From positions 186,001-250,000 of the forward strand of contig NZ_FOXY01000003.1 of the NCBI RefSeq assembly GCF_900115865.1: a stretch of DNA of 64,000 bases, written 5' to 3'. Positions 1 through 6,902 of the stretch are shown one piece after another; the first letter of the stretch is position 1; every line of letters begins with the position of its first letter. Made by a program: the position numbers and the translations under genes. Source of the stretch: Donghicola eburneus (GTDB lineage: Bacteria; Pseudomonadota; Alphaproteobacteria; Rhodobacterales; Rhodobacteraceae). Below the pieces are notes generated by a model. It was not told the DNA's origin, did no database searches, and worked only from the letters and a program-made list of their open reading frames with translations.

Positions 1-325
1 GGTGCACGGTCCCTTCGATATCCAGCAAAGCCATCGTCGCGCCATCGCCGCGCAGCGATTCCAGTGCATCATCCAGCCATAGGGTCAGTTCGGGCCCCAT
101 CCAGATCACGCTATCCGCGTTCGCCACGCTGCGGGCTTGGCTTGGGCGGAGTTGGAAATCGTGCGCGTCCGCGCCTTGGTCCATCAAGAGAACCGCTTCG
201 CCGCGGTCTCCCATCACCATAGAGACCAGAGAGTGCACCGGAGGGATGTCGGTCGCAACGCTGAGCGGTGCAGCATTTGCGGTGCCCGCCATAAGAAGCG
301 CGAGGGTCGTGAGTGTATTGCGCAT
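1..325 (-). CDS. znuA: Zinc ABC transporter substrate-binding protein ZnuA (partial)
   Basis: This is the N-terminal 108 residues of a periplasmic zinc-binding protein; the gene runs off the left edge of the window. The start ATG reads leftwards from 325 with a GGAG-like site just upstream. The translation begins with a short hydrophobic signal peptide ending near NAAPLSV. It then shows the cluster A-1 substrate-binding-protein pattern with DIPPVHSLVSMV and DAHDFQLRPSQ, where the histidines are the usual zinc ligands in this family, and VIWMGPEL. It is divergent from zur-znuC-znuB, so the four genes form a complete zinc uptake and regulation locus. The zinc specificity is inferred from that context; a manganese relative is less likely. 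Confidence 0.9.
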   Translation of the reverse strand, partial: MRNTLTTLALLMAGTANAAPLSVATDIPPVHSLVSMVMGDRGEAVLLMDQGADAHDFQLRPSQARSVANADSVIWMGPELTLWLDDALESLRGDGATMALLDIEGTVH

Positions 326-362
326 GAGGTCTCCTTGAGGTCGTTCGGAGGTTCTCATATAC

Positions 363-382
363 TGTAACGTGATAATATAACA
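363..382. promoter_or_regulatory. Candidate Zur operator between znuA and zur
   Basis: The sequence TGTAACGTGATAATATAACA is an imperfect inverted repeat (12 of 20 positions symmetric) in an AT-rich core. It sits between the divergent znuA and zur starts. Alphaproteobacterial Zur boxes are AT-rich palindromes with GTTA/TAAC-type arms, so shared zinc-dependent repression of both directions is plausible. This is inferred from position and shape. Confidence 0.5.
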
Positions 383-397
383 ATAGGCAGCTAGAAA

Positions 398-880
398 ATG
401 TCCGAGACGTCGCCAGCATTCCATGCCCACAACCATGACAGCTGCACGCATGATGTGCTGGAACATGCGGAAAATATGGTCCGCCGTGAAGGATTACGCC
501 TGACGCCGGTTCGGCGCCGCACCTTGGAAATCTTGGTGTCAGAGCACCGCGCGATGGGCGCTTATGAAGTTCTGGACCGCTTGGCCGCCGATGGTTTCGG
601 GAATCAGCCGCCAGTGGCGTATCGCGCGTTGGAATTTCTGGTCGAGCATGGGCTGGCCCACCGGATCAACCGTCTGAACGCCTTTGCCGCTTGTATGCAC
701 CCGGGCGAAGCGCACAGCCCCCTGTTCCTGATCTGTCAGAGCTGCGAGGCCGTCGCCGAAGCGCCTGCCGACGCCGTTCGGACGGCCGTCGAGGACGCTG
801 CGCGGGGTCACGACTTCGCCGTAGAGCGCGTGAATATCGAGGTTCTGGGCACGTGTCCCACCTGTGCCGGAGCTGAGTAA
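398..880 (+). CDS. zur: Fur-family zinc uptake regulator Zur
   Basis: The 160-residue protein is a Fur/Zur-type repressor that in the zinc-bound form blocks zinc importer genes. The winged-helix DNA-binding part covers about residues 20-95, including the recognition-helix region PPVAYRALEFL. The dimerisation part carries two CX2C pairs, Cys113/116 and Cys153/156, which make the structural zinc site of this family. The N-terminus is His-rich (HAHNH). The stop codon overlaps the znuC start (TAATG), which argues for translational coupling. Zur rather than Fur or Mur is chosen because znuA, znuC and znuB surround it. Confidence 0.9.
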   Translation: MSETSPAFHAHNHDSCTHDVLEHAENMVRREGLRLTPVRRRTLEILVSEHRAMGAYEVLDRLAADGFGNQPPVAYRALEFLVEHGLAHRINRLNAFAACMHPGEAHSPLFLICQSCEAVAEAPADAVRTAVEDAARGHDFAVERVNIEVLGTCPTCAGAE

Positions 881-1608
881 TGCTGATTGCGGCTACAAAT
901 ATGTCAGTGACCCACGGATCGACGCCCGTCCTGCGGGACGTGGATTTCCAGATCGAGAAAGGCGAGATCGTCACGGTGATCGGCCCCAACGGGTCTGGGA
1001 AATCGACCCTGATCCGGGCTCTTTTGGGGGTGTTGACGCCGTCGAGTGGGCATATCGCGCGGGCCAAAGGCCTTCGCATTGGCTACATTCCACAGAAGCT
1101 GGCGATCGATGCGAGTTTTCCAATGACGGTTCGCCGGTTTTTATCTCTGCCGCGTTGGATCAGTGATGACCTTGCTTTGCGCGCCTTAGAGCGCACAGGC
1201 GTCGCAGGGTTGGAACAGCGGCAAATGTCTGACCTCTCGGGCGGACAATTCCAAAGGGTTCTCTTGGCCCGCGCACTTTTGTCTGAACCAGATATTTTGA
1301 TTTTGGACGAACCGACCCAAGGATTGGACCATCCGGGCATTGTCGCATTCTATGAATTGATCGAAGAAGTGCGTCGAGACCTCGGTTGTGCGGTTTTATT
1401 GGTGAGTCATGATCTTCATGTGGTGATGCGTGCCTCTGACCGCGTCATTTGTTTGAACGGTCATATTTGTTGCCAAGGCATACCAAGCGTTGTGCAAAAC
1501 GCGCCCGAGTATCAAGCATTATTCGGGATCAGCGACTCGAGCACTCTGGCAATTTACGAACACCACCACGACCACAGCCACGACGAAAACGGGTGCTGCC
1601 ATGATTGA
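880..1608 (+). CDS. znuC: Zinc ABC transporter ATP-binding protein ZnuC
   Basis: The 242-residue ATPase powers zinc import through ZnuB. Walker A is GPNGSGKST (residues 35-43), the ABC signature is LSGGQ (119-123), and Walker B is ILILDEP (139-145), followed by a switch histidine in LLVSHD. The C-terminal tail is rich in His and Cys (YEHHHDHSHDENGCCHD), a feature often seen in ZnuC proteins and likely to bind zinc. The start codon overlaps the zur stop, and the coding end overlaps the znuB start by a few bases. Confidence 0.93.
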   Translation: MLIAATNMSVTHGSTPVLRDVDFQIEKGEIVTVIGPNGSGKSTLIRALLGVLTPSSGHIARAKGLRIGYIPQKLAIDASFPMTVRRFLSLPRWISDDLALRALERTGVAGLEQRQMSDLSGGQFQRVLLARALLSEPDILILDEPTQGLDHPGIVAFYELIEEVRRDLGCAVLLVSHDLHVVMRASDRVICLNGHICCQGIPSVVQNAPEYQALFGISDSSTLAIYEHHHDHSHDENGCCHD

Positions 1609-2389
1609 TGATTTTCTTTTGCGCGCCCTTCTGGCTGGCATCGGCTTGGCAATTGCGACCGGTCCTCTGGGCTGTTTCGTTGTTTGGCGGCGTATGGCGT
1701 ATTTTGGTGATGCGACAGCGCACGCCGCGGTTTTGGGGGTCGCATTCGCCTTGATTTTAGGGCTGCCTTTGACTTTCGGAACGCTTCTCATTGCTCTTGC
1801 AATGGGTCTTGCCGTTTCCGCTTTGTCTGCGCGGGGTCATGCGATGGACACCACTCTCGGAGTTTTGGCCCATTCGGCATTGGCCATAGGTTTGGTGGCT
1901 ATTAGTTTCGTTCAGGGCGTTCGAATAGATGTTTCCAGCTTATTGTTCGGCGATATCCTTGCTGTCGGATCCAGCGATTTGACGGTGATATACACTGGTG
2001 CGTCTCTGGTTTTGGCATTGCTGGTTTGGCGCTGGCAATCTTTGCTAACTTCGACACTTAATCCGGAGCTTGCGGTCGCGGCGGGAATTTCCCCAAAGCG
2101 AGAACAGTTGCTTTTGACGTTAGCGTTGGCCCTGACCGTCGCAATTGCGATCAAGGTCGTGGGTGCGCTGCTCATCTCGGCTATGCTGCTGCTGCCTTCT
2201 GCAAGCGCACGCTCGCTCTCGCGCACGCCAGAGGCTATGGCGCTCTGGGCTGTGCTCATTGGTGTTCTGGCGGTGTTTGGGGGGCTGATGGGCTCTTATT
2301 GGTTCGACACGCCAACAGGGCCGTCAATCGTTTCTGCAGCGGCACTGATTTTTACCGTTTCATTGCCGCTACGAAAATTGGCGCAATAA
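1601..2389 (+). CDS. znuB: Zinc ABC transporter permease ZnuB
   Basis: The 262-residue protein is a hydrophobic permease of the ABC-3 family with about eight membrane segments. Diagnostic stretches are GPLGCFVVWRRMAYFGDA near the N-terminus, MDTTLGVLAHSALAIGLV, and VGALLISAMLLLPSASA. The start ATG at 1601 lies inside the last codons of znuC and gives the family N-terminus MIDDFLLRALLAG. A longer in-frame reading from 1490 is rejected because it would overlap znuC by about 120 bases. It is the last gene of the zur-znuC-znuB operon and is followed by a strong hairpin terminator. Confidence 0.93.
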   Translation: MIDDFLLRALLAGIGLAIATGPLGCFVVWRRMAYFGDATAHAAVLGVAFALILGLPLTFGTLLIALAMGLAVSALSARGHAMDTTLGVLAHSALAIGLVAISFVQGVRIDVSSLLFGDILAVGSSDLTVIYTGASLVLALLVWRWQSLLTSTLNPELAVAAGISPKREQLLLTLALALTVAIAIKVVGALLISAMLLLPSASARSLSRTPEAMALWAVLIGVLAVFGGLMGSYWFDTPTGPSIVSAAALIFTVSLPLRKLAQ

Positions 2390-2390
2390 A

Positions 2391-2414
2391 AAAGGCGCCC
2401 GAGGGCGCCTTTTC
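2391..2414. terminator. Bidirectional rho-independent terminator znuB / hns
   Basis: The stem AAAGGCGCCC / GAGGGCGCCTTTT forms a GC-rich hairpin with A and T runs on its two sides. It sits between the convergent ends of znuB and the H-NS-like gene and can serve both. Confidence 0.85.
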
Positions 2415-2735
2415 TTAGATTTCCAGATCTTCCATCGGTTTTCCGGCTTCGATGTGCTCGAGAACCCAAGCGGGTTTGCGGCCACGGCCAGTCCAAGTGA
2501 CGGTCGGATCTTCGGGGTGACGATAGCGCGGCGGAGATTTCGAAGCCGTCGCCTTTTTCTTTCCGTCTAGCAGTTCCGCCAGCGAAAAGCCCATTGCGCG
2601 GGCCTCGGCTTCGACTTTTGCGCGTGCTTCGCTTAGTCGGCGATCCTGATATTCGTTGATTGCCTTATCAACATCTTTCTGAAGTTTCTTCAGCTCGGTG
2701 AGGTCGAGTGAGTCCAGGTCGATATCCATTGCCAT
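2415..2735 (-). CDS. H-NS histone family protein (HvrA/Spb type)
   Basis: The 106-residue nucleoid protein has an N-terminal coiled-coil oligomerisation segment (about residues 8-50, LTELKKLQKDVDKAINEYQ). The C-terminal DNA-binding domain ends in the typical core VTWTGRGRKPAWV, which inserts into AT-rich minor grooves. In Rhodobacter the relative HvrA/Spb regulates photosynthesis genes; here only xenogeneic silencing or global regulation can be inferred. Three in-frame ATGs lie within 12 bases (2741, 2735, 2729) without a clear ribosome-binding site to choose between them. I use the middle one. The gene has a long AT-rich upstream region, as expected for autoregulation. Confidence 0.85.
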   Translation of the reverse strand: MAMDIDLDSLDLTELKKLQKDVDKAINEYQDRRLSEARAKVEAEARAMGFSLAELLDGKKKATASKSPPRYRHPEDPTVTWTGRGRKPAWVLEHIEAGKPMEDLEI

Positions 2736-2741
2736 TCCCAT

Positions 2742-3201
2742 CCGTTGTTTACCAACGCTTCTTCGTGTGAGTGATTGACTTGTAATAAGAACCATCATGA
2801 CATTTTTCCAGCGTAAATAAACATTTTTTTCAAGGCGCAAAGAAAGTCGGAGCGAATTGGCCGATCTGAAAGGGTATTCAATTGAAATTGTTGGGGTTTG
2901 CGCCTGTGACGGATCACTCTTAATGGATTGAGAAAATTGTTGGCTCACGGATGAGGGAGGTGAGAAAAACGTGACTCTCTCATAAGTTGAAAGGCTGAAT
3001 GCGATAGTAACCCCGCGCAATTTATTGACGCTGGGTTAACAAAAGAAATCTTCTTTTGGCATTCGCAAAGCGTGAAGCCAAAAAAACAAAAATAATGAGG
3101 TTCAAGGGCGCGCGCAAAAGCGGACGTGCAAAAACTGAAAACAAAAAGCGAAATAAACCGATCCTAAGTCGATAAAGCTGTTGTCAGTTTTTAGAGAAAT
3201 T
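2742..3201. other. AT-rich intergenic region upstream of the H-NS-like gene
   Basis: This 460-base stretch carries no convincing gene. It is far more AT-rich than its surroundings, with several A and T tracts. It includes a perfect inverted repeat CAAAAGAA-ATC-TTCTTTTG (3040-3058) next to a TTGACG hexamer. It probably contains the promoter and an H-NS binding region of the minus-strand gene. A small RNA cannot be excluded. Confidence 0.5.
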
Positions 3202-3277
<76 letters not shown>

Positions 3278-3318
3278 ATCAGGTGCACCGTCGGTGCGTG
3301 TCGCGCTAATTAGATAAG

Positions 3319-3358
3319 CGAACGGGGGAGTGCAAGCGCAAAACACATCCCCCGTTCG
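3319..3358 (-). terminator. Putative terminator after the TIGR02300 gene
   Basis: A perfect 10-bp stem CGAACGGGGG / CCCCCGTTCG with a 20-base loop lies directly downstream of the minus-strand stop codon at 3366. The T run is on the plus-strand side, and on the minus side the following sequence is only moderately T-rich (CTTATCTAATT). Efficiency in the gene's direction is therefore uncertain. Confidence 0.55.
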
Positions 3359-3365
3359 AATTTTT

Positions 3366-3686
3366 TTAGTTGTCGTCGTCGTCAGCTGCTACGTCAGCCA
3401 GCTCGTCGAGCGAGACGTTATCATCGTCATCGTCGTCCAGCAGATCATCGTCCAGATCAACGTCCGAAGAATCGTCATCATCCAGGATGACATCATCCTC
3501 TTCTTCAGCCGCTTTGGGCTTCAGTTTGCGGGCGGTATCCTCTGCGACAAAGGAATTACGCTTGCCGGTATCGATGTTGACGATCTCGCCGGTGTAGGGG
3601 CTAACGATCGGATTCTTGTTCAGGTCGTAGAAGCGTTTGCCGGTGGTCGGGCATACGCGTTTGACGCCCCATTCTTCTTTGGGCAT
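3366..3686 (-). CDS. TIGR02300 family protein (FYDLN acid domain)
   Basis: The 106-residue protein has the alphaproteobacterial TIGR02300 signature. A short N-terminal segment MPKEEWGVKRVCPTTGKRFY and the FYDLN motif precede NPIVSPYTGE. The second half is almost entirely aspartate and glutamate, ending VAADDDDN. The function is unknown; the N-terminal cysteine and aromatic residues resemble a small zinc-ribbon-like fold, but only one cysteine is visible. The start at 3686 is preceded by AAAGGGAT. The acidic tail is encoded by runs of GAC and GAT codons, giving a low-complexity DNA tract. Confidence 0.88.
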   Translation of the reverse strand: MPKEEWGVKRVCPTTGKRFYDLNKNPIVSPYTGEIVNIDTGKRNSFVAEDTARKLKPKAAEEEDDVILDDDDSSDVDLDDDLLDDDDDDNVSLDELADVAADDDDN

Positions 3687-3790
3687 GGGTGATCCCTTTC
3701 GCTTTCTGGTGCTTGCAGGCGGTCGAAGACCCCTGCCATAAGGTCGGACGGGTGTCAAAGGCTAATAAAGACACCACTTGGAGCGCGCAT

Positions 3791-4483
3791 ATGGGACAAC
3801 ATATCCTTTCTGGCAACCCCCCAGTGCCCGTCGTTCTGCGAAGATCGGCGCGCGCACGGCGATTCACCTTGCGTGTGTCGCGTTTGGATGGACGTGTCAC
3901 CCTGACTTTGCCAACGGCCGCGTCCGAACGTGAGGGGCTCGCTTTTGTCCGTGAAAAAGAGGGCTGGATTCGAAACCAGTTAGAGCAGCACGTCCCTACG
4001 CAGACTTTGGCGGTGGGTGGTGTGGTCCCGTTCGAGGGACGTCCAAGACGGATTTCAGTCACGGATGGCGCGAGGGTGGTTCTGACAGATAACGAGATCG
4101 CGTTGCCCCGTGGCGGCCAAAACGCTGGTGCACGTATCAAGGGCTTTTTCCGTGAGCGGGCACGCTCCCGTTTTGCCGAGGCCGCGCACCACTACGCGGG
4201 CCGTCTTGATCGCGCCTACAGCGCTATTTTGCTAAAGGATACGCGGTCGCGATGGGGCTCTTGTACCCACGACGGTAAACTCATGTTTTCATGGCGCCTG
4301 ATTATGGCGCCGCCGGATGTGCTGGACTACGTGGCCGCGCACGAGGTCGCTCATTTGCAGCATATGGATCACTCTGCAGCCTTTTGGGGCGCGGTCGAAC
4401 AAATCTATGGTCCCTGCGCAAAACAGCGCGAATGGCTGCGACGCGATGGCGCAAAGCTACACGCTTTCCGTTTTGAAGATTGA
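3791..4483 (+). CDS. YgjP/DUF45-family metal-dependent hydrolase (M48-like)
   Basis: The 230-residue protein belongs to the YgjP family (DUF45, also called WLM/SprT-like metallopeptidase-like). The zinc-binding HEVAH motif is at residues 184-188 with a third candidate ligand histidine in HMDHSAAFW. The upstream block KDTRSRWGSC is the other family hallmark. Substrates are not established. The start ATG at 3791 has GGAG seven bases upstream. A longer in-frame reading from 3689 begins right at the divergent TIGR02300 start and is less likely. It lies back-to-back with the TIGR02300 gene, so the two probably share a promoter region. Confidence 0.85.
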   Translation: MGQHILSGNPPVPVVLRRSARARRFTLRVSRLDGRVTLTLPTAASEREGLAFVREKEGWIRNQLEQHVPTQTLAVGGVVPFEGRPRRISVTDGARVVLTDNEIALPRGGQNAGARIKGFFRERARSRFAEAAHHYAGRLDRAYSAILLKDTRSRWGSCTHDGKLMFSWRLIMAPPDVLDYVAAHEVAHLQHMDHSAAFWGAVEQIYGPCAKQREWLRRDGAKLHAFRFED

Positions 4484-4496
4484 TTTCCTCTCAGTT

Positions 4497-4506
4497 TGTG
4501 ATCACA
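4497..4506. promoter_or_regulatory. Palindromic site before the GntR gene
   Basis: TGTGATCACA is a perfect 10-base palindrome located nine bases before the GntR start codon in the 32-base gap after the YgjP gene. It could be an autoregulatory operator, but a perfect palindrome this short can also occur by chance. Confidence 0.3.
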
Positions 4507-4515
4507 TCCTAAGTC

Positions 4516-5175
4516 ATGTTGATGTCCTCTCAGAAAGCGGCCGAGTCGGGGACACCGATGGCGGCCCACGATCGCACCTATCGCCAGTTGCGGACCCGAA
4601 TCATGCATGGCGAATTGCGACCGGGCGAAGCGCTCACATTGCGCGGCATCGGCAAAGAGTTCGGAGTATCGATGACACCGGCCCGAGAGGCGTTGCGCCG
4701 TCTGGTGGCCGAGGGCGCCCTCACACTCAGCGCGTCTGGCCGAGTGGCCACGCCAGAGCTGTCAAACGACCGGATCGAGGAGTTGGCCGCCCTGCGCGCG
4801 CTCTTGGAGGTAGAGCTCGCGTCCCGTGCCCTGCCGCGCGCGCACATGGCGCTGATTGACCGGCTCGAGAGCATTCACGCCAACATCAGCATGAACGTCA
4901 AAAAGCATGACGCGGTCGGCTATATTCGGACCAACCTAGAATTCCACCGCACGCTCTATCTGCGTGCTCAGGCCCCCGCGATGCTCGCGATGACTGAGAC
5001 CGTCTGGCTGCAGCTGGGGCCCACCATGCGCGCGCTCTATGGGCGTTTAAACCGGACCGAGCCGCCTATTCACCACCGTCATATTATCGCTGCACTCAAG
5101 GCAGGGGACGAGCCGGGCCTGCGCTTGGCTGTGCGGTCCGATGTGACTCACGGCCTGCGCCTGTTGGCCAGCTAA
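4516..5175 (+). CDS. GntR family transcriptional regulator, FCD subfamily
   Basis: The 219-residue protein has an N-terminal winged helix-turn-helix (about residues 18-85) with the GntR pattern LRTRIMHGELRPGEALTL and FGVSMTPAREALRRLVAEG. A C-terminal helical FCD ligand-binding domain follows, with the conserved FHRTLYLRA segment and HRHIIAALKAGD near the end, which supply metal-binding residues in this class. The effector cannot be told from the sequence. FCD regulators commonly control catabolism of organic acids or sugars. The closest catabolic genes are downstream but not adjacent. An alternative start lies at 4522. Confidence 0.9.
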   Translation: MLMSSQKAAESGTPMAAHDRTYRQLRTRIMHGELRPGEALTLRGIGKEFGVSMTPAREALRRLVAEGALTLSASGRVATPELSNDRIEELAALRALLEVELASRALPRAHMALIDRLESIHANISMNVKKHDAVGYIRTNLEFHRTLYLRAQAPAMLAMTETVWLQLGPTMRALYGRLNRTEPPIHHRHIIAALKAGDEPGLRLAVRSDVTHGLRLLAS

Positions 5176-5180
5176 ACGAG

Positions 5181-5207
5181 AAAAGCGGAGACGATGTCTC
5201 CGCTTTT
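5181..5207. terminator. Bidirectional terminator GntR gene / accA
   Basis: A perfect 12-bp stem AAAAGCGGAGAC-GAT-GTCTCCGCTTTT lies between the convergent ends of the two genes, with A and T runs on both flanks. Confidence 0.92.
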
Positions 5208-5210
5208 GCT

Positions 5211-5232
5211 TGAGTATTTTTGCAAAAAGAAG
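5211..5232. repeat. Dispersed short repeat, copy 1 (TGAGTATTTTTGCAAA type)
   Basis: This copy reads TGAGTATTTTTGCAAAAAGA and then AG, right after the accA/GntR terminator and before the accA stop. Related copies are at 9182-9204, 16321-16344 and, inverted, 16481-16504. All lie in intergenic DNA. Confidence 0.65.
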
Positions 5233-5233
5233 C

Positions 5234-6196
5234 TTAGGCTGCGAGCCCTTTGGACCCCATGTCCAGGAATTTCTTGCGGCGCTGTGCGACCAACTCGTTT
5301 GCGCTGAGGCCAGAGACATCGGCCAGCATCTGTTCGATCATGCGGCCGACCGAGGCCAGAGTGTGCTCGCGGTCGCGGTGGGCGCCGCCCATCGGCTCGG
5401 AGATAATCCGGTCGCAGATTCCCAGCTTGTGCAGATCCTGCGCAGTCAGGCGCAACGCTTCGGCAGCTTCGCGCATCTTTTCGGCGTCTTTCCACAGGAT
5501 CGAGGCGCAGCCCTCGGGCGAAATGACCGAATACACCGAGTGCTCAAGCATCGCGACGCGATCTGCGGTCGCAAAGGCCACTGCGCCGCCCGAGCCACCT
5601 TCGCCAATGACAACAGAAACCAGCGGCACACCGATTTGCAGACACTTCTCGGTCGAGCGGGCGATGGCCTCGGACTGGCCGCGCTCTTCTGCGCCCTTGC
5701 CAGGGTAGGCACCGGGCGTGTCCACCAGCGTCACGACAGGCATGTTGAACTTATCGGCCAGTTCCATCAGGCGAATCGCCTTACGGTAGCCCTCGGGGCG
5801 GGCCATGCCGAAATTGCGTTCGATGCGGGTCTTGGTGTCGTGGCCCTTTTCTTGACCAATGACGACCACAGGCGTGCCGTTCAAACGCGCCATGCCGCCC
5901 ATAACAGCGTGATCATCGGCAAAGTTCCGGTCACCCGCCAACGGGGTATATTCGGTGAACAGAGCGTCGATATAGTCCTGACAATGCGGACGGTTGGGGT
6001 GGCGTGCCACTTGGCATTTTCGCCAAGGCGTCAGGCTCGAGTACAGCTCTTTCAGCAGGGTATCGGCCTTGCGGTCCAATGCCTTTGCTTCGTCTTCGAC
6101 ATCCATCTCTTCGCTTTGACGGGCAATCGCGCGCAGCTCTTCGGCTTTGCCTTCGATTTCGGCTAGCGGTTTTTCGAAGTCGAGATAATGGGTCAT
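5234..6196 (-). CDS. accA: Acetyl-CoA carboxylase carboxyltransferase subunit alpha
   Basis: The 320-residue protein is the alpha subunit of the carboxyltransferase that, with AccD, moves the carboxyl group from biotin-carrier AccB to acetyl-CoA to make malonyl-CoA for fatty acid synthesis. It has the family start [15 protein letters not shown] and an N-terminal helical region. The crotonase-like core shows [31 protein letters not shown] and the oxyanion-hole stretch [11 protein letters not shown]. The start at 6196 has GGAG eight bases upstream; a reading extended to 6262 lacks such support. The length matches the family. Confidence 0.96.
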   Translation of the reverse strand: MTHYLDFEKPLAEIEGKAEELRAIARQSEEMDVEDEAKALDRKADTLLKELYSSLTPWRKCQVARHPNRPHCQDYIDALFTEYTPLAGDRNFADDHAVMGGMARLNGTPVVVIGQEKGHDTKTRIERNFGMARPEGYRKAIRLMELADKFNMPVVTLVDTPGAYPGKGAEERGQSEAIARSTEKCLQIGVPLVSVVIGEGGSGGAVAFATADRVAMLEHSVYSVISPEGCASILWKDAEKMREAAEALRLTAQDLHKLGICDRIISEPMGGAHRDREHTLASVGRMIEQMLADVSGLSANELVAQRRKKFLDMGSKGLAA

Positions 6197-6352
6197 CCAA
6201 CGCTCCTTTGCTTGACCGCTATATGGCGTCAGTCTGCCGCAGATGCAATCGGGATGACACAAACAAGCCCTTGACCCTCATTCAGGGCGCGGCATTCGGA
6301 AAATCCCGCGTATCGTGCCCCTAGCTGTATTTCCTTGAGCGGAGGAATTTTT

Positions 6353-6820
6353 ATGAGCGATGTTACGATTACTGAAAAACCCGCGATGACCTTGGTTGGG
6401 ATGCACCATCGCGGACCCTATCCAGAAATGGGCGGGGTCTATCAAAAAGTGGCTGGGATTATTTCAGAGCAAGGCCTTTGGCCCCAGATCCAAGGCGCCA
6501 TCGGTGCGGCGTGGGATAACCCCGATCTGGTGGCGGCGGCCGATCTGCGCAGTTTCGCCGGGTTTCACGTGGCGGACGATTTCGATGCGCCGGAGGGGTT
6601 GGACCTCCTACATCTCCAAGGTGGAGAGCATGCGGAGCTGCTTCATATCGGTCCTTACGAGGGCCTGAGGTCTGTGTACGGATATTTGATGGGGGACTGG
6701 TTTCCCAAGTCGGGCCGACAGCATGCCGACGCCCCCACTTATGAAGTTTACCTGAATGATCCCACAACGACTGCGCCAGCTGATCTCAAGACACTGATCT
6801 GCGCGCCTCTTGCCGCATAA
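6353..6820 (+). CDS. GyrI-like domain-containing protein (SOUL/AraC-effector fold)
   Basis: The 155-residue protein resembles the GyrI-like small-molecule binding domain that also occurs at the C-terminus of AraC regulators such as Rob and BmrR. The start VTITEKPAMTLVGMHHRGPYPEMG matches the first strand and helix, and the repeat-like second half contains GGEHAELLHIGPYEGL and PTYEVYLNDP at the end. No DNA-binding domain is present, so it is a stand-alone binding protein. The start ATG at 6353 follows GGAGG with good spacing; a TTG at 6335 is unlikely. The ligand is unknown. Confidence 0.82.
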   Translation: MSDVTITEKPAMTLVGMHHRGPYPEMGGVYQKVAGIISEQGLWPQIQGAIGAAWDNPDLVAAADLRSFAGFHVADDFDAPEGLDLLHLQGGEHAELLHIGPYEGLRSVYGYLMGDWFPKSGRQHADAPTYEVYLNDPTTTAPADLKTLICAPLAA

Positions 6821-6823
6821 ACG

Positions 6824-6851
6824 AAAAGGGCCGCGCTACCCGCAGCCCTTT
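6824..6851 (+). terminator. Terminator after the GyrI-like gene
   Basis: AAAAGGGCCGCG and CGCAGCCCTTT form a hairpin with one internal mismatch and a CTAC loop, followed by TCATCTT. It lies between convergent genes and could serve both. Confidence 0.65.
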
Positions 6852-6860
6852 CATCTTGGT

Positions 6861-6895
6861 CCAAATACCCTGGGGGTGCGGGGGCAGAGCCCCCG
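6861..6895. repeat. GC-rich hairpin repeat CCAAATACCCTGGGGGTGC type
   Basis: The segment contains GGGGGC-AGA-GCCCCC (6880-6894) preceded by CCAAATACCCTGGGGGTG. Similar 'CCAAATA...GGGGGCA-GAGCCCCC' hairpins are, from general knowledge, scattered between genes in Rhodobacterales genomes. A shorter GGGGCTCTGCCCC form follows rpoB at 35909. Confidence 0.5.
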
Positions 6896-6902
6896 TTGTC
6901 CC

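Noticed and set aside
3370-3597. Serine-rich plus-strand frame of 75 codons
   Set aside because: Caused by the Asp-rich GAC/GAT repeats of the TIGR02300 gene read backwards as serine codons.
3689-3790. N-terminal extension of the YgjP-family gene
   Set aside because: It begins at the divergent TIGR02300 start and lacks a ribosome-binding site; the ATG at 3791 has GGAG.
5210-6166. 318-codon plus-strand frame across accA
   Set aside because: Shadow of accA on the other strand.
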